A stretch of DNA of 64,000 nucleotides. Origin: Methylorubrum extorquens (GTDB lineage Bacteria > Pseudomonadota > Alphaproteobacteria > Rhizobiales > Beijerinckiaceae). The notes under the pieces are model-generated. The model saw nothing but the letters and a program-made list of their open reading frames with translations, was not told where the DNA came from and did no database searches. Position 1 is the first letter of the stretch. Each line of letters starts with the position of its first letter. A program made the translations under genes and the position numbers. Positions 1-10,010 of this stretch are shown here, piece by piece. The DNA lies in assembly GCF_024169925.1 (NCBI RefSeq), contig NZ_JALJXF010000001.1:3168001-3232000 (forward strand), read 5' to 3'.

Positions 1-199
1 TCTCGGTGCCGTCCGCAACGAGGATCTTGGCGAGGACGCCCTCGTCGATCGCCTCGACCTCCATCGTCGCCTTATCGGTCTCGATCTCGGCCAGGATGTC
101 GCCGGCCTTGACCGGATCGCCCTCCTTTTTCAGCCATTTGGCGAGCTTTCCCTCCTCCATGGTCGGAGAAAGGGCGGGCATCAGGATGTCGGTCGCCAT
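1..199 (-). CDS. pdhB: Pyruvate dehydrogenase E1 beta, N-terminal lipoyl domain (partial)
   Basis: Only the first 66 residues lie in the window; the rest runs off the left edge. They form a biotinyl/lipoyl domain with the ETDKATME motif, whose Lys43 would carry lipoate. The ATG is at 199. The gene follows pdhA on the same strand after 109 bases. In Rhizobiales the E1 beta subunit usually carries an N-terminal lipoyl domain and directly follows pdhA, which is why I prefer pdhB. The E2 acyltransferase starts with a very similar domain and cannot be excluded from this fragment. The complex converts pyruvate to acetyl-CoA, CO2 and NADH in the cytoplasm. Confidence 0.75.
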   Translation of the reverse strand, partial: MATDILMPALSPTMEEGKLAKWLKKEGDPVKAGDILAEIETDKATMEVEAIDEGVLAKILVADGTE

Positions 200-308
200 A
201 TGCGCTGCTCTATCGATCCGGGTGCGTCGACGGTCGGGCGTGTTTTTTTCGAATGCGTCGCTCAGGACCTCCGAACCGAGACGGCTCGGGGGCGTGTCAG
301 GGACACAG

Positions 309-1358
309 TCAGGCGCGGGCTTCGAGAAGGATGTCGGTCCAGAGTTCCGACGGATCGGGCTCGGGATCGTGGGTCGCGAAATCCGCCGACTCGTTGACGA
401 TCTCGCGGACCTTGGCGTCGATGCTCTTCAGCTCCGCCTCGGGCACGCCGTGCGCCTCGAGCAGGCGCTTGCGTACCATCTCGATCGGATCGTGCTCGTC
501 ACGCATCTTCGAGACCTCGTCCTTGGTCCGGTACTTGGCCGGGTCGGACATCGAGTGGCCGCGATAGCGGTAGGTCTGCATCTCGAGGATGTAAGGGCCC
601 TCACCCGAACGTGCGTGGTTGATGGCGCGCGCCGCCGCCTCGCGGACGGTGCGGACGTCCATGCCATCCACTTGCTCGCCGGGGATGCCGAAGGAAAGGC
701 CGCGCTTGGAGAAGTCCGTCTGCGCCGAGGCGCGGGCCACCGAAGTGCCCATGGCGTAGCGGTTGTTCTCGATCACGTAGACCACCGGCAGCTTCCACAG
801 AGCCGCCATGTTGAAGCTTTCGTAGACCTGACCCTGGTTGGCCGCGCCGTCACCCATATAGGTGAAGCTGACCTTGCCGTTCTTGAGGTAGGCGTCGGCG
901 AAGGCAAGGCCGGTGCCGAGCGACACCTGCGCGCCGACAATGCCGTGGCCGCCGAAGAACTGCTTCTCGCGGCTGAACATATGCATCGAGCCGCCCTTGC
1001 CGCGGGAATAACCGCCGCGGCGCCCGGTCAACTCGGCCATCACGCCCTTGGGGTCCATGCCGCAAGCGAGCATGTGGCCGTGGTCGCGGTACCCGGTGAT
1101 ATTCTGGTCACCGTCCTCGCCGGCCATCTGCATGCCGACGACCACGGCTTCCTGGCCGATATAGAGGTGGCAGAAGCCGCCGATCAGGCCCATGCCGTAG
1201 AGCTGGCCCGCCTTCTCCTCGAAGCGGCGAATACTCAGCATCTCGCGGTAGGCGTGAAGGTCTTCGTCCTTCGTGAACTGCGGAATATTAGGCGCCGGTC
1301 GATGTTGCGGCGCGTCTGTTTCCGCCGCAGGTTTCCCCGCCTCGCTGCCCGCACCCAT
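309..1358 (-). CDS. pdhA: Pyruvate dehydrogenase E1 component, alpha subunit
   Basis: This 349-residue protein is the thiamine-diphosphate-binding half of the E1 heterotetramer, which decarboxylates pyruvate and hands the acetyl group to lipoate. The ThDP motif runs from GDGAANQG (about residue 169) to ENNR (about 197). The [18 protein letters not shown] segment that carries the phosphorylation loop in eukaryotes is also present. Length is normal for the family. The first 30 residues are a low-complexity Ala/Pro-rich extension. It heads an apparent operon with the lipoyl-domain gene downstream. The FtsB-like gene lies upstream on the same strand after 174 bases, so its own promoter is likely there. 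Confidence 0.95.
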   Translation of the reverse strand: MGAGSEAGKPAAETDAPQHRPAPNIPQFTKDEDLHAYREMLSIRRFEEKAGQLYGMGLIGGFCHLYIGQEAVVVGMQMAGEDGDQNITGYRDHGHMLACGMDPKGVMAELTGRRGGYSRGKGGSMHMFSREKQFFGGHGIVGAQVSLGTGLAFADAYLKNGKVSFTYMGDGAANQGQVYESFNMAALWKLPVVYVIENNRYAMGTSVARASAQTDFSKRGLSFGIPGEQVDGMDVRTVREAAARAINHARSGEGPYILEMQTYRYRGHSMSDPAKYRTKDEVSKMRDEHDPIEMVRKRLLEAHGVPEAELKSIDAKVREIVNESADFATHDPEPDPSELWTDILLEARA

Positions 1359-1532
1359 CGGTGTCCTCCCGCAATCGCGTTGTTGGAGAGGGTTCTAGGG
1401 CAGCGACTTACGGAAATCGAGGGGCGGGCTGACAGCCATCAAATGCTGTTACCGTCACGGTTGCACCGGTGGATAAATCGCAAGGACAGTGCAAATGAAT
1501 ATTTATCGTAGCTAGTCTTGCAGAAATAAAAT

Positions 1533-1844
1533 TTATGGGCCGATGATGACGAGGTCATTGGCGTGGACACGGCCGAGCACGACACGGGCGCGCTCCTCCA
1601 GAAGATCGCGGTCGATCTGCTCGCTGCGCAGCAGGGAGACACGATGCTCCCAGGTCGACCGCTCGGCCTTGGCGGCGTTCAACTCCTGGGTGAGCCCGTA
1701 GGCTTCGACCTTGAGCACCCGCTTGGCTTCGAGGCCGCGGCTTCCGCTCTCGGCCTGATGCACGAAGTAGCCCACGACGAGAGCCGAGACCGTCCAGAGG
1801 ACGGCGGGAACGACGATGGCGCGGACGCGGCGACGAATGACCAT
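1533..1844 (-). CDS. Septum formation initiator (FtsB/DivIC-like) protein
   Basis: A 103-residue protein with a short basic cytoplasmic N-terminus, one membrane helix at about residues 10-27, then a periplasmic coiled coil (residues 35-75) rich in Glu, Lys, Arg and Leu. This is the FtsB/DivIC layout: such proteins bridge FtsL and FtsQ in the division complex. It lies between eno and pdhA on the same strand, a common arrangement in alphaproteobacteria, where the family is annotated as septum formation initiator. Sequence similarity to E. coli FtsB is weak in this clade, so the assignment rests on architecture and position. Confidence 0.8.
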   Translation of the reverse strand: MVIRRRVRAIVVPAVLWTVSALVVGYFVHQAESGSRGLEAKRVLKVEAYGLTQELNAAKAERSTWEHRVSLLRSEQIDRDLLEERARVVLGRVHANDLVIIGP

Positions 1845-1924
1845 GGCAGCGGGAGCTTCACCCGAACAAGGTGAAGAAATGGTTTCCGCGCGGTGAGATC
1901 ACCCTCCCCTCCGGTCCGTGAACG

Positions 1925-1959
1925 AAAAAAGCGCGGCGGACCTGTTCGGCCTGCCGCGC
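1925..1959 (-). terminator. Rho-independent terminator after eno
   Basis: A hairpin with 7-bp GC arms (1931-1937 and 1953-1959) is followed on the minus strand by six T (1930-1925). It begins 25 bases past the eno stop, so it should end the enolase transcript before the FtsB-like gene. Confidence 0.85.
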
Positions 1960-1983
1960 CCCGACTGCTAATTCGGTGACCGA

Positions 1984-3360
<1,377 letters not shown>

Positions 3361-3561
3361 TTATCCGCCAACCTCGGGATACGGGCAAGCGCTCGACCGG
3401 CCCCTGGGGTCAAGCAAGTTTCACAAAATCCGCTCGATGCCACAATTTTTTTGGTTAGCACGTTCCCCGGAGCCGGTCCCTGGAACGGTTCTGAGCTCGG
3501 AGGATCCCTGGCATTCACCCGGTGCCATAGGCGCGGGTGGCGCCGCCGGGTATAGGCAGGC

Positions 3562-4023
3562 ATGGATTCGATCGAGACCCACGCCCAGCAACTCGGACGG
3601 CAGACGCCGCTGCCGGCTTCACCCGAGGCCGCGCAGCTCGACCGCGTGCCCAACCCCCACGCCGACACCGATTATCTTGCCCGTTTCACCGCGCCGGAAT
3701 TCACCTCGCTCTGCCCGGTGACGGGCCAGCCGGATTTCGCGACGCTCGTCATCGACTACGTGCCGGACCGCTGGCTCGTGGAATCCAAATCGCTGAAGCT
3801 CTACCTCGGCGCCTTCCGCAACCACGGCGCGTTCCACGAGGATTGCACCGTCGGCATCGGGCGCCGGCTCGTCGCGGTGCTCGAACCGCGCTGGCTGCGC
3901 ATCGGCGGCTACTGGTATCCGCGCGGCGGGATCCCGATCGACGTGTTCTGGCAGACGGGCGAGCCGCTCAAATCCGTCTGGCTGCCGGATCAGGGGGTCG
4001 CGCCCTATCGCGGCCGGGGTTGA
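3562..4023 (+). CDS. queF: NADPH-dependent 7-cyano-7-deazaguanine reductase (QueF)
   Basis: QueF reduces preQ0 to preQ1, the last free-base step of queuosine biosynthesis. The 153-residue protein is the short, type I form of the family. It has the nucleophilic cysteine in [11 protein letters not shown] (Cys51), the general acid Asp58 seven residues on, and the substrate and NADPH-binding stretch around [16 protein letters not shown] (75-90). No preQ1 riboswitch is evident in the 288-bp upstream gap shared with eno. It converges with the next gene, stop to stop, with 18 bases between. Confidence 0.96.
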   Translation: MDSIETHAQQLGRQTPLPASPEAAQLDRVPNPHADTDYLARFTAPEFTSLCPVTGQPDFATLVIDYVPDRWLVESKSLKLYLGAFRNHGAFHEDCTVGIGRRLVAVLEPRWLRIGGYWYPRGGIPIDVFWQTGEPLKSVWLPDQGVAPYRGRG

Positions 4024-4041
4024 GCGACCGCGACGCTGCCG

Positions 4042-4560
4042 TCAGTGCTGCTCGGCCAACACGCGGACGGTGCGCGCGATGAAGCGTTCCTGGGCCTCGA
4101 TCGGCCCGCCATGGATGACGGCGACGGCCTCCAGCATTCGCTCCAGATCGTCGCACTCGGATCCGTCGAGCTTGTCCCGCAGAAGCGGCGCGAGGTGATC
4201 GACGGCGGTGTTGGCGTCGGAGGCCTGGGCGGCGGCGTGACGGATATAGGCCATACGCGTCCCGTGGTCGTCGTCGGGCCCGGTGATCGTGCGCATCTCG
4301 GCTTCGATCGCGGCCTCCTGCTCCGGGGTCGGGGTGCCGCGGGCAAGGGCCACCAGCATCATCAGCACGCCGGCCGCGTCGGCCGGATCGCGGATCGCGC
4401 GTAGCGGCGCAGCCCGGAAGGCAGCCTCGCTCTTCGCCCTGAGCTTCGCATTGCGCCGATCACCGAGGAAGTGGTCGAGCTGCGCCATCCCGTTGCCGTA
4501 GATGAAATAGTACATCAGGCCGGTCATGAACGCCCCGACGACGGCCGCGATGACAGGCAT
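4042..4560 (-). CDS. Hypothetical membrane-anchored protein, TerB-like helical body
   Basis: I take the start at 4560, giving 172 residues that begin with one membrane helix (about 2-22). An upstream in-frame ATG at 4632 would add a Pro-rich leader and looks less likely. The rest is alpha-helical and acidic, with segments such as DPADAAGVLMMLVALARG and TPEQEAAIEAEM that resemble the tellurite-resistance TerB / DjlA N-terminal fold. I infer that from helix pattern only. Function is unknown. It converges on queF. Confidence 0.75.
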   Translation of the reverse strand: MPVIAAVVGAFMTGLMYYFIYGNGMAQLDHFLGDRRNAKLRAKSEAAFRAAPLRAIRDPADAAGVLMMLVALARGTPTPEQEAAIEAEMRTITGPDDDHGTRMAYIRHAAAQASDANTAVDHLAPLLRDKLDGSECDDLERMLEAVAVIHGGPIEAQERFIARTVRVLAEQH

Positions 4561-4685
4561 GATTCCCCCATAGCTGTTGCGATGCGGGATAAGGTGTCGC
4601 ATCGGCGGCGGGGGTGCAATCCGGGGGTGCATTTCGCTCCGTGCCGACGGTGAACTCTCGACGGATCTGAAACACGGGACGCACG

Positions 4686-4712
4686 AAAAAGGCGGCCGGT
4701 TACCCGGCCGCC
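4686..4712 (-). terminator. Rho-independent terminator
   Basis: A perfect 9-bp GC stem (4691-4699 with 4704-4712) and 4-base loop are followed on the minus strand by five T. It lies 26 bases beyond the stop of the Gly/Tyr-rich small protein gene and should end its transcript. Confidence 0.9.
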
Positions 4713-4738
4713 TCTCGGCATCAGATGAGGCTCAGGCC

Positions 4739-5050
4739 TCAGTAGCCGTAATCGTAGCCGCCGCCGTAGGCCGGACGACCATAGTAGCTGTCGCGGGCAT
4801 AGGCGTCGCGCGCCGCGCCGGCGGCAATCGCGCCAGCCGCGAGACCGGCAATACCGAGACCCACGGCCGCGCCGGTGCCGATGCCGCGGCGGCGACCGCC
4901 GCCGTAATAGGCACCCCGGCCGTAGCCGCCGCCATGATAATGGCCGTGGTGATGGCCGTAGCCGCGGCCGTAGGGGCGCGCATCGGCGGAGGTGGCGGTG
5001 AGCGTGCCGACCGAGATCAGGGCGGCGGTGACGAGGGCGAGCTTACGCAT
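4739..5050 (-). CDS. Small secreted Gly/Tyr/His-rich protein
   Basis: A 103-residue protein with a signal peptide (about 1-23, ending near SADA). A Gly/Tyr/His/Arg repeat region (GYGHHHGHYHGGGYGRG) follows, then a Gly/Ala-rich hydrophobic stretch (about 58-78) resembling a glycine-zipper, and a Tyr/Gly-rich tail. I chose the ATG at 5050 because the signal peptide begins there. Similar small exported proteins are common in Methylobacterium, but no function is known to me. The His cluster could bind metal, which is only a guess. Single-gene unit with its own terminator. Confidence 0.8.
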   Translation of the reverse strand: MRKLALVTAALISVGTLTATSADARPYGRGYGHHHGHYHGGGYGRGAYYGGGRRRGIGTGAAVGLGIAGLAAGAIAAGAARDAYARDSYYGRPAYGGGYDYGY

Positions 5051-5241
5051 AGCGTCCTTTCCCATCCAGAAGCATCTTGCGAGAAACGTCTTGGCGGTCA
5101 AACACCCGAGCTTTGCCGGAAGTTCCCGCGCACTCCGATCGGGGTCGAAGTCTGAACGCGGAGCCGCGTTGTTCTCGATTGGATGCGAAGATCGCGCCTT
5201 TCGCCTGAACGAAACCTGAAACCGGTCCGTTCGCGCCAGCC

Positions 5242-6090
5242 CTACGCCTTGGCGAGACGGTCGAATGCCATCAGCGTTTCGACCAGCGCCGGCAGGTCGG
5301 ACAGCGCAACCATGTTCGGCCCGTCGGAGGGGGCTCGGTCGGGATCGGGATGAGTCTCGATGAACACGCCTGCCACGCCGACCGCCACCGCGGCGCGGGC
5401 GAGCACCGCGACGAACTCCCGCTGCCCCCCGGAGGTGGCGCCCTGCCCGCCGGGCTGCTGCACCGAGTGCGTGGCGTCGAACACCACCGGTGCGCCGCCG
5501 GTGACGCGGGCCATGATCGGCAGCGAGCGCATGTCGGAGACGAGGGTGTTGTAGCCGAACGAGGCGCCGCGCTCGGTGACGATGACGTTGGGGTTGCCGG
5601 CCTCGGTCACCTTGGACGCGACATGGGCCATGTCCCAGGGCGCGAGGAACTGACCCTTCTTGACGTTGACTGCCCGGCCCGTGGCGGCAGCGGCGAGCAG
5701 AAGGTCCGTCTGGCGGCAGAGGAAGGCCGGGATCTGCAGGATGTCGACGGCTTGCGCCGCCCGCGCGCATTGCCCGGCCTCGTGCACGTCGGTGAGCACG
5801 GGCAGCCCGAGGCTCTCGCGGATCTCGGCGAAGACCGGCAGCGCCTCGTCGAGGCCGACGCCGCGGGCGGTGCGGCCGGAGGTGCGGTTGGCCTTGTCGA
5901 AGGACGATTTGAACACGAGGCCGATGCCGAGCCGGCCCGCCATCTCCTTGAGGGCGGCAGCGACTTCGAGGGCGTGGGTTCGCCCTTCGAGCTGGCACGG
6001 GCCGGCGATCAGCGCCAGCGGCAGATGGTTGGCGAAGGCGACGCCGCCGGTCTGTACGACGGAGCCGGAAGTTTGTGCGGTCTCGGGCAT
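5242..6090 (-). CDS. kdsA: 3-deoxy-8-phosphooctulonate (KDO-8-P) synthase
   Basis: KdsA condenses PEP with arabinose-5-phosphate to KDO-8-phosphate for the inner core of lipopolysaccharide. The 282-residue protein shows the family stretches AGPCQLEG (29-36), [12 protein letters not shown] (60-71), [14 protein letters not shown] (about 141), the Asn-Val-Ile-Val-Thr-Glu-Arg-Gly strand, and [11 protein letters not shown]. Cysteine in AGPCQLEG and a His/Glu/Asp set fit a metal-dependent form, but I cannot settle metal use by eye. It uses PEP, the product of the nearby enolase; eno and kdsA are often close in alphaproteobacteria. Confidence 0.96.
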   Translation of the reverse strand: MPETAQTSGSVVQTGGVAFANHLPLALIAGPCQLEGRTHALEVAAALKEMAGRLGIGLVFKSSFDKANRTSGRTARGVGLDEALPVFAEIRESLGLPVLTDVHEAGQCARAAQAVDILQIPAFLCRQTDLLLAAAATGRAVNVKKGQFLAPWDMAHVASKVTEAGNPNVIVTERGASFGYNTLVSDMRSLPIMARVTGGAPVVFDATHSVQQPGGQGATSGGQREFVAVLARAAVAVGVAGVFIETHPDPDRAPSDGPNMVALSDLPALVETLMAFDRLAKA

Positions 6091-6099
6091 AGGGCCCGT

Positions 6100-6588
6100 C
6101 TAGCCCGGCGCCGCCGCGCGGGAAAGACCGCGGCCCGGCCTCTCCGCCGCCAGACGGCACAGGCTGCCGACGCCGAAGCCGTCCGGCCGGTCGCCGGGAT
6201 CACAGCGCACCACCGCGCCGCCGACGCGGCCGAGCTGCGGCGCGCCGGTGAGCAGGCTGTCCTGGTGCAGGCGCTGGGCAAGCGTCTCGACGGAATCGGC
6301 CGGTGCGCCGGCAAGCGTCCGGGCGGCGAGCCCGATCAGGACGAAGAACCCGCGCGGCGGCTCGCGGAGATCCGAGCGGAACGCGAGCCGCCGCGGCATC
6401 GCGCAATCGAGGCTCATCCGGTTGGCGTCGGCGGCGCGGAATACGACGGTGGCGCCGCTGCGTCCGGCTAGGGCGACGCCCGTTTCCCGGATCAACCGCA
6501 CGGTCAGCCCATCGCAGGAATCCGCTTGCGCGGCTGTGCCGAGGGCGAAAACAAGGGCGAGGCTGGCAAGGTGAGTGCGCAGGGTCAT
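6100..6588 (-). CDS. Secreted hypothetical protein
   Basis: From the ATG at 6588 this is a 162-residue protein with a clear signal peptide (MTLRTHLASLALVFALG, cleavage near AQA-D). ATGs further up at 6600 and 6618 are in frame, but 6618 would overlap the end of the ClC gene. The mature part has three cysteines and no motif I recognise. It sits 9 bases upstream of kdsA and 26 bases downstream of the ClC gene on the same strand, so co-transcription is plausible. Function unknown. Confidence 0.75.
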   Translation of the reverse strand: MTLRTHLASLALVFALGTAAQADSCDGLTVRLIRETGVALAGRSGATVVFRAADANRMSLDCAMPRRLAFRSDLREPPRGFFVLIGLAARTLAGAPADSVETLAQRLHQDSLLTGAPQLGRVGGAVVRCDPGDRPDGFGVGSLCRLAAERPGRGLSRAAAPG

Positions 6589-6614
6589 GCCGCGACCCAT
6601 AGCACGGGCGCGCC

Positions 6615-8552
6615 TCAAGCCGCTTCGCCGAGCATGGCGCGACGCTGCCGGTCCAGCTCTTCGCTGTAGCGTTTGAGCGTGTGGCTCTCGGTCAACAATC
6701 CGATGACCCGGCGGCTCTGCGAACCGTCAAGCACGGCGAGTTCTTCGCTCTCAGCCCCATCGAAGGCGGTCGCGGCCTGCTTGACGGTCATGTCGGCAAG
6801 TAGAAACGAACCGGGGTAGCGCACGACGTCGGCGAGGCGCGGCGTCTCGCCGTCATTCTCAGCCGCCCGCGCGTGCGCCTCCGGCACGAGCACGATACCG
6901 GCATAGCGATCGTGCTCGTCCACGATGACCACTCGCGACGGCGAGCCGAGGGGATGCGCGCGCAGGAATGTCGCCATCGGGGTGTCGAGGGGCACCGGCC
7001 GGATGTCCTTGCGCATCATCCGCCCGACCGTCAGGGAGCGCATCCAGCCGACATCGTGGGCACTGCGGATGCTTTCCCCGCGCAGGTGGAAGCGCCAAGT
7101 GGCGAAGGAGTAGCCGAAGGTCTTCCGCACCGTGAGCGACGAGGCGATCACCGAAGCGAGCACGAGCCCCGTCACGGGGAAGCTGCCCGTCATCTCCAGG
7201 GCGAGGAAGGTCATGGTGAGCGGGCCGCCGACGATGGCGACGGCGAAGGCGCTCATGCCGATCACGGCATAGCCGACCGGCGCGAGGCCGAACCCCTCGA
7301 AGCCGGGCCAGACCATCGGCGCGAGCCCGGCGAACAGGCGGCCCACCAGCGCGCCGAGAAACAATGATGCGAAGAACAGGCCGCCGCGGAAGCCTGACCC
7401 GATCGACATCGCGGAGGCCGCGGCCTTAGCGACGATGAGGCCGGCGAGCGCTCCGAGCCCCGCCGCCGCCTCGGGCGCAAGGGTGATGTGGAGCGCGCCA
7501 TGCCCGGCCGCGAGCACCTGAGGGGTCGTCGCGAGAGCCAGCCCGCCGACGCACAGCCCGCCGAGGACGGGCCGCAGCGGCGCGGGCAGGCGCGAGGCGC
7601 GAAAGCCCTGCTCCACCAGCGTCACGCCGCGCATCAGCAGCACCGCCAGGCCGGCGCAGACGAGGCCGAGGACGAGGCACGGCAGCGTGTCGCCCGCCAC
7701 CAAAGCCGTATCCTTGGCCAGAGCCAGGGATCCGACATCGACCAGGGCGACCTGAGGGGTAAGCGCCCGCGCCACGAGGCTTCCGCACAGGGCCGCGACG
7801 ACGACGGGGGCGAGCGTCGCAATGGTGTAGGTGCCGATGATGAGTTCGAACGCGTAGAACGCGCCGGTCAGGGGCGAGCCGAACGCGGCGGCGATCGCAG
7901 CGGCCGAGCCGCAGCCGACTAAGGTACGCAGGTCCGAACGCCGCATCTCGAAGGCGATGCCGAGCCGCGAGGCGATCGCCGCCGCGACCTGGGTGTACCC
8001 TGCCTCCAGCCCGACCGAGGCGCCGCAGCCGTTCGAGACCACGTTCTGCGCCGCCACGTCGAGGGAGCCGCGCAGCGACATCCGCCCCCCGTGCAGTGCG
8101 TTGGCCTCGATCGGATCGACCACTGCACGCTTGGCCTTGCCGCGCCCCCTCGTTGCGATCAGGAGCAGCAGGCCGAGGATCGCGCCGCCGAGCGCCGGAG
8201 CCAGGAACGGAACCCCCATCAGCCCCTCTGCCGGAAGGTCCGTCAGGCTGCTGAGGCGCTGGCCCGCGGGGAGCCGATAGAGGATTTCGCGCAGGAACTG
8301 GGTGGCGCCGCTCATGGCGACGACGACGAGCCCCCCGACGCATCCCGTCACGGCGGCGAGCCCCACGAGGGCGATCTCGTTCCCCCGCACCCAGGCTCGA
8401 AGCCGGACCGGAGCCTGGACGAGCGGGGCGGTGGTGGGCGGAGACGGGCTCATCGCACTCGCGGAGGCTGGGGCCGGATCGCATACCATGGCGGCCATGC
8501 GCCCGCGGTCTAACATCGGTGGATCGGTGGTGCGAACCGCGAAGAGGCGCAT
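6615..8552 (-). CDS. ClC-family chloride channel/antiporter with C-terminal CBS domains
   Basis: Up to 645 residues. About ten to twelve hydrophobic segments span residues 55-470, followed by a cytoplasmic tail with two CBS-like halves (about 505-560 and 575-630). The selectivity-filter motifs are divergent: the usual G-K/R-E-G-P appears as GLEAG, which keeps the gating glutamate, in the segment SNGCGASVGLEAGYTQ. This matches a ClC subgroup common in Rhizobiales. Transport of Cl- with or without proton exchange cannot be told from sequence. The first 33 residues look non-conserved, and internal ATGs at 8516, 8498 and 8453 are possible starts. Confidence 0.88.
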   Translation of the reverse strand: MRLFAVRTTDPPMLDRGRMAAMVCDPAPASASAMSPSPPTTAPLVQAPVRLRAWVRGNEIALVGLAAVTGCVGGLVVVAMSGATQFLREILYRLPAGQRLSSLTDLPAEGLMGVPFLAPALGGAILGLLLLIATRGRGKAKRAVVDPIEANALHGGRMSLRGSLDVAAQNVVSNGCGASVGLEAGYTQVAAAIASRLGIAFEMRRSDLRTLVGCGSAAAIAAAFGSPLTGAFYAFELIIGTYTIATLAPVVVAALCGSLVARALTPQVALVDVGSLALAKDTALVAGDTLPCLVLGLVCAGLAVLLMRGVTLVEQGFRASRLPAPLRPVLGGLCVGGLALATTPQVLAAGHGALHITLAPEAAAGLGALAGLIVAKAAASAMSIGSGFRGGLFFASLFLGALVGRLFAGLAPMVWPGFEGFGLAPVGYAVIGMSAFAVAIVGGPLTMTFLALEMTGSFPVTGLVLASVIASSLTVRKTFGYSFATWRFHLRGESIRSAHDVGWMRSLTVGRMMRKDIRPVPLDTPMATFLRAHPLGSPSRVVIVDEHDRYAGIVLVPEAHARAAENDGETPRLADVVRYPGSFLLADMTVKQAATAFDGAESEELAVLDGSQSRRVIGLLTESHTLKRYSEELDRQRRAMLGEAA

Positions 8553-8600
8553 TGAAGGCGCTTGAAATGCCGCGAGCCTCGGGATAAGTCCCCCTCACGT

Positions 8601-8677
8601 GCCGCCGTAGCTCAGTTGGTTAGAGCACTAGATTGTGGATCTAGGGGTCCCCCGTTCGAGCCGGGGCGGTGGTACCA
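8601..8677 (+). tRNA. tRNA-His (GTG)
   Basis: A 77-base cloverleaf with 7-bp acceptor stem, a 5-bp anticodon stem around loop TTGTGGA (anticodon GTG) and encoded CCA. The base before position 1 is T, so no G-1 is encoded. Position 72 is T opposite G1 and the discriminator is A73. This G-1-less, U72/A73 form is the one described for a group of alphaproteobacteria. Its 3' end is the left boundary of the accessory segment. Confidence 0.97.
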
Positions 8678-8683
8678 TACAAT

Positions 8684-9108
8684 TCAGTGACTTAGCCGGG
8701 GTCTGAGCCACCGCTCAGGCCCCGGTTTGCTGTTCATTTGGAAAGTATCGTTCCGCTTCCGAGTTCGGCTCGATGAGTCAGGCGTCCATCTTCGCTTCGT
8801 TGCGACGGTTCGCGAAGGCTGTATGTTCCCGGCATGGATGAGGTGGCGGAGGTTTCCGCGGCGGTTGTTCAGCCCGTCCCCATCGCGGTCGTCGATCTCT
8901 GCGCCGTCTACGACCCCCAGCACCTGCTGGTGCATGAAGATGAAGCCCCTACCCTCTCGGCGCGACCGTCGGCGCTTGACGTAGACGTGAGCGAGCGGGG
9001 CGCCCGGTGCGCGTACCAGCGGAAGCGCGACAGGGCGGCAAAGTCCTCCTCATCGACCTCGGCACAGATTCCCTTGTTGCGCTCAGCCTCTGCTGAGAGA
9101 GCGATGGG
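8684..9108 (-). pseudogene. HNH homing-type endonuclease, frameshifted
   Basis: Two adjacent minus-strand frames together encode a phage-type HNH endonuclease. The upstream frame (about 9108 to 8998) gives PIALSAEAER...VDEEDFAALSRFRWYAHRAP. The downstream frame (about 8998 to 8684) gives LAHVYVKRR...FIFMHQQVLG then DDRDGDGLNNRRGNLR, the His and Asn-Asn-Arg elements of the HNH site. Adding one C to the CCCC run at 8997-9000 joins them in frame, so a one-base deletion explains the break. The first HNH histidine position reads Asp-Asp rather than Asp-His. No good start codon is visible at the 5' end. Such genes are carried by phages and integrated elements. Confidence 0.8.
8696..8729 (+). terminator. 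Terminator downstream of tRNA-His
   Basis: A 13-bp stem with one G.T pair (8696-8708 with 8713-8725) and a 4-base loop is followed by a short T-rich tail. It lies on the accessory side of the tRNA's 3' end, so if the segment is an integrated element, the element supplied this terminator. Confidence 0.8.
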
Positions 9109-9130
9109 TCGGCGGGGAGCACAGGTTCGA

Positions 9131-9207
9131 CGTGGCGTAGAGCACCCCGGTAGCTCGCTGGGCTCACAACCTGAGAGTCGCCAATTCAAATCCGACAGCC
9201 GCAACCA
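9131..9207 (+). pseudogene. Decayed initiator tRNA-fMet copy
   Basis: Seventy-seven bases align position by position with bacterial initiator tRNA. Kept features are the unpaired C1 x A72 typical of tRNA-fMet, an intact GAGC/GCTC D stem, GGTA in the D loop, a TTCAAAT T loop and CCA. The anticodon reads CAC instead of CAT, the anticodon stem has one mismatch and two G.T pairs, and three of five T-stem pairs are broken. The T-stem damage argues strongly against function. It overlaps the upstream edge of the HNH pseudogene on the other strand. Confidence 0.75.
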
Positions 9208-9345
9208 GTTTCAGAATGGAAGCGCGGGCCGAATCCCTCTCCCCCCAGATCCAGACCGCCTTGAATTTTGTGATCTGCTACGCAGAGTCCGGGTGATCCA
9301 TGCAGCGCCGAGATTGATCTGCCGACCGGATGCGACCGATGGAAG

Positions 9346-9450
9346 CTAGAGCATCGTCCCGGATATCGGATCCAGGACAATGCTCTAGCCTCTTGTTTTT
9401 GCATCATTTTTTCCGAAATCTGGAAACCAACTTTCGGGATGATGCTCTAG
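9346..9450. repeat. Interspersed repeat, copy 1 (CTAGAGCATC family)
   Basis: A 105-bp element starting with CTAGAGCATCGT and ending with GATGATGCTCTAG, with internal inverted repeats. A close relative sits at 55919-56021, a part copy in reverse orientation at 55259-55314, and a decayed part at 58843-58878. The last bases supply the stop codon (TAG) of the neighbouring secreted protein gene. Confidence 0.85.
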
Positions 9451-9971
9451 GCGTAAGCATCGACGATTTTGCCGGCTCTATCTGCCTTGCACGTCAGTAC
9501 GCCTTGTCGCACCTCGTGGTTCTCGCCCTTCTTGAGACTTGCATAAATTAGGCGAAAACCGACTCGTGCGGCGGAACCGCCGTTCGTTCGCCTTTCAGGA
9601 CCAGCCGATGCAGCATCAATCCGTATGGCCCCCAGCTTCCTTGCTGATTTAGCGACCGTCGAACGACAAGAATCTACCAGCGAGTTTCGGCCCGGCGTTT
9701 TTGGCAGCGGTGCGAATACGTAGCGCAACGCAACTTTTGTGCCTCGCACTTTTCCATATTTCGGCAACCGGACCACTATTGTCCGCTCACCCTTCGCCCG
9801 CGAGGCGGCGGAAGAAAGGCTCAACTGCCACGGCATCGTCCATGTCGCGTATGTTTTCAGTCTCGGCGTTGAGTGACCCGGCCGAGCATTCGCTTCGCCG
9901 GCTCCGACCGCAAGCATGAAGCAGGCAGCCCAGGTGCTGTTGATGACGGTGGCCAAAATTTTCGCGTGCAT
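9447..9971 (-). CDS. Secreted hypothetical protein in the accessory segment
   Basis: From the ATG at 9971 this is a 174-residue protein with a signal peptide (MHAKILATVINSTWAACFML, cleavage near ANA-R). An ATG at 9989 is also in frame. The mature part is basic, with two cysteines and beta-rich stretches such as RVGFRLIYASLKKGE; I recognise no family. Its stop codon lies in the terminal CTAG of the repeat at 9346-9450, so the C-terminus may have been set by that insertion. Base composition is AT-richer than the core genes. Confidence 0.6.
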   Translation of the reverse strand: MHAKILATVINSTWAACFMLAVGAGEANARPGHSTPRLKTYATWTMPWQLSLSSAASRAKGERTIVVRLPKYGKVRGTKVALRYVFAPLPKTPGRNSLVDSCRSTVAKSARKLGAIRIDAASAGPERRTNGGSAARVGFRLIYASLKKGENHEVRQGVLTCKADRAGKIVDAYA

Positions 9972-10010
9972 TTGTCGGATCCTATACATTTTGCAGGATG
10001 ATCTGTCCGT

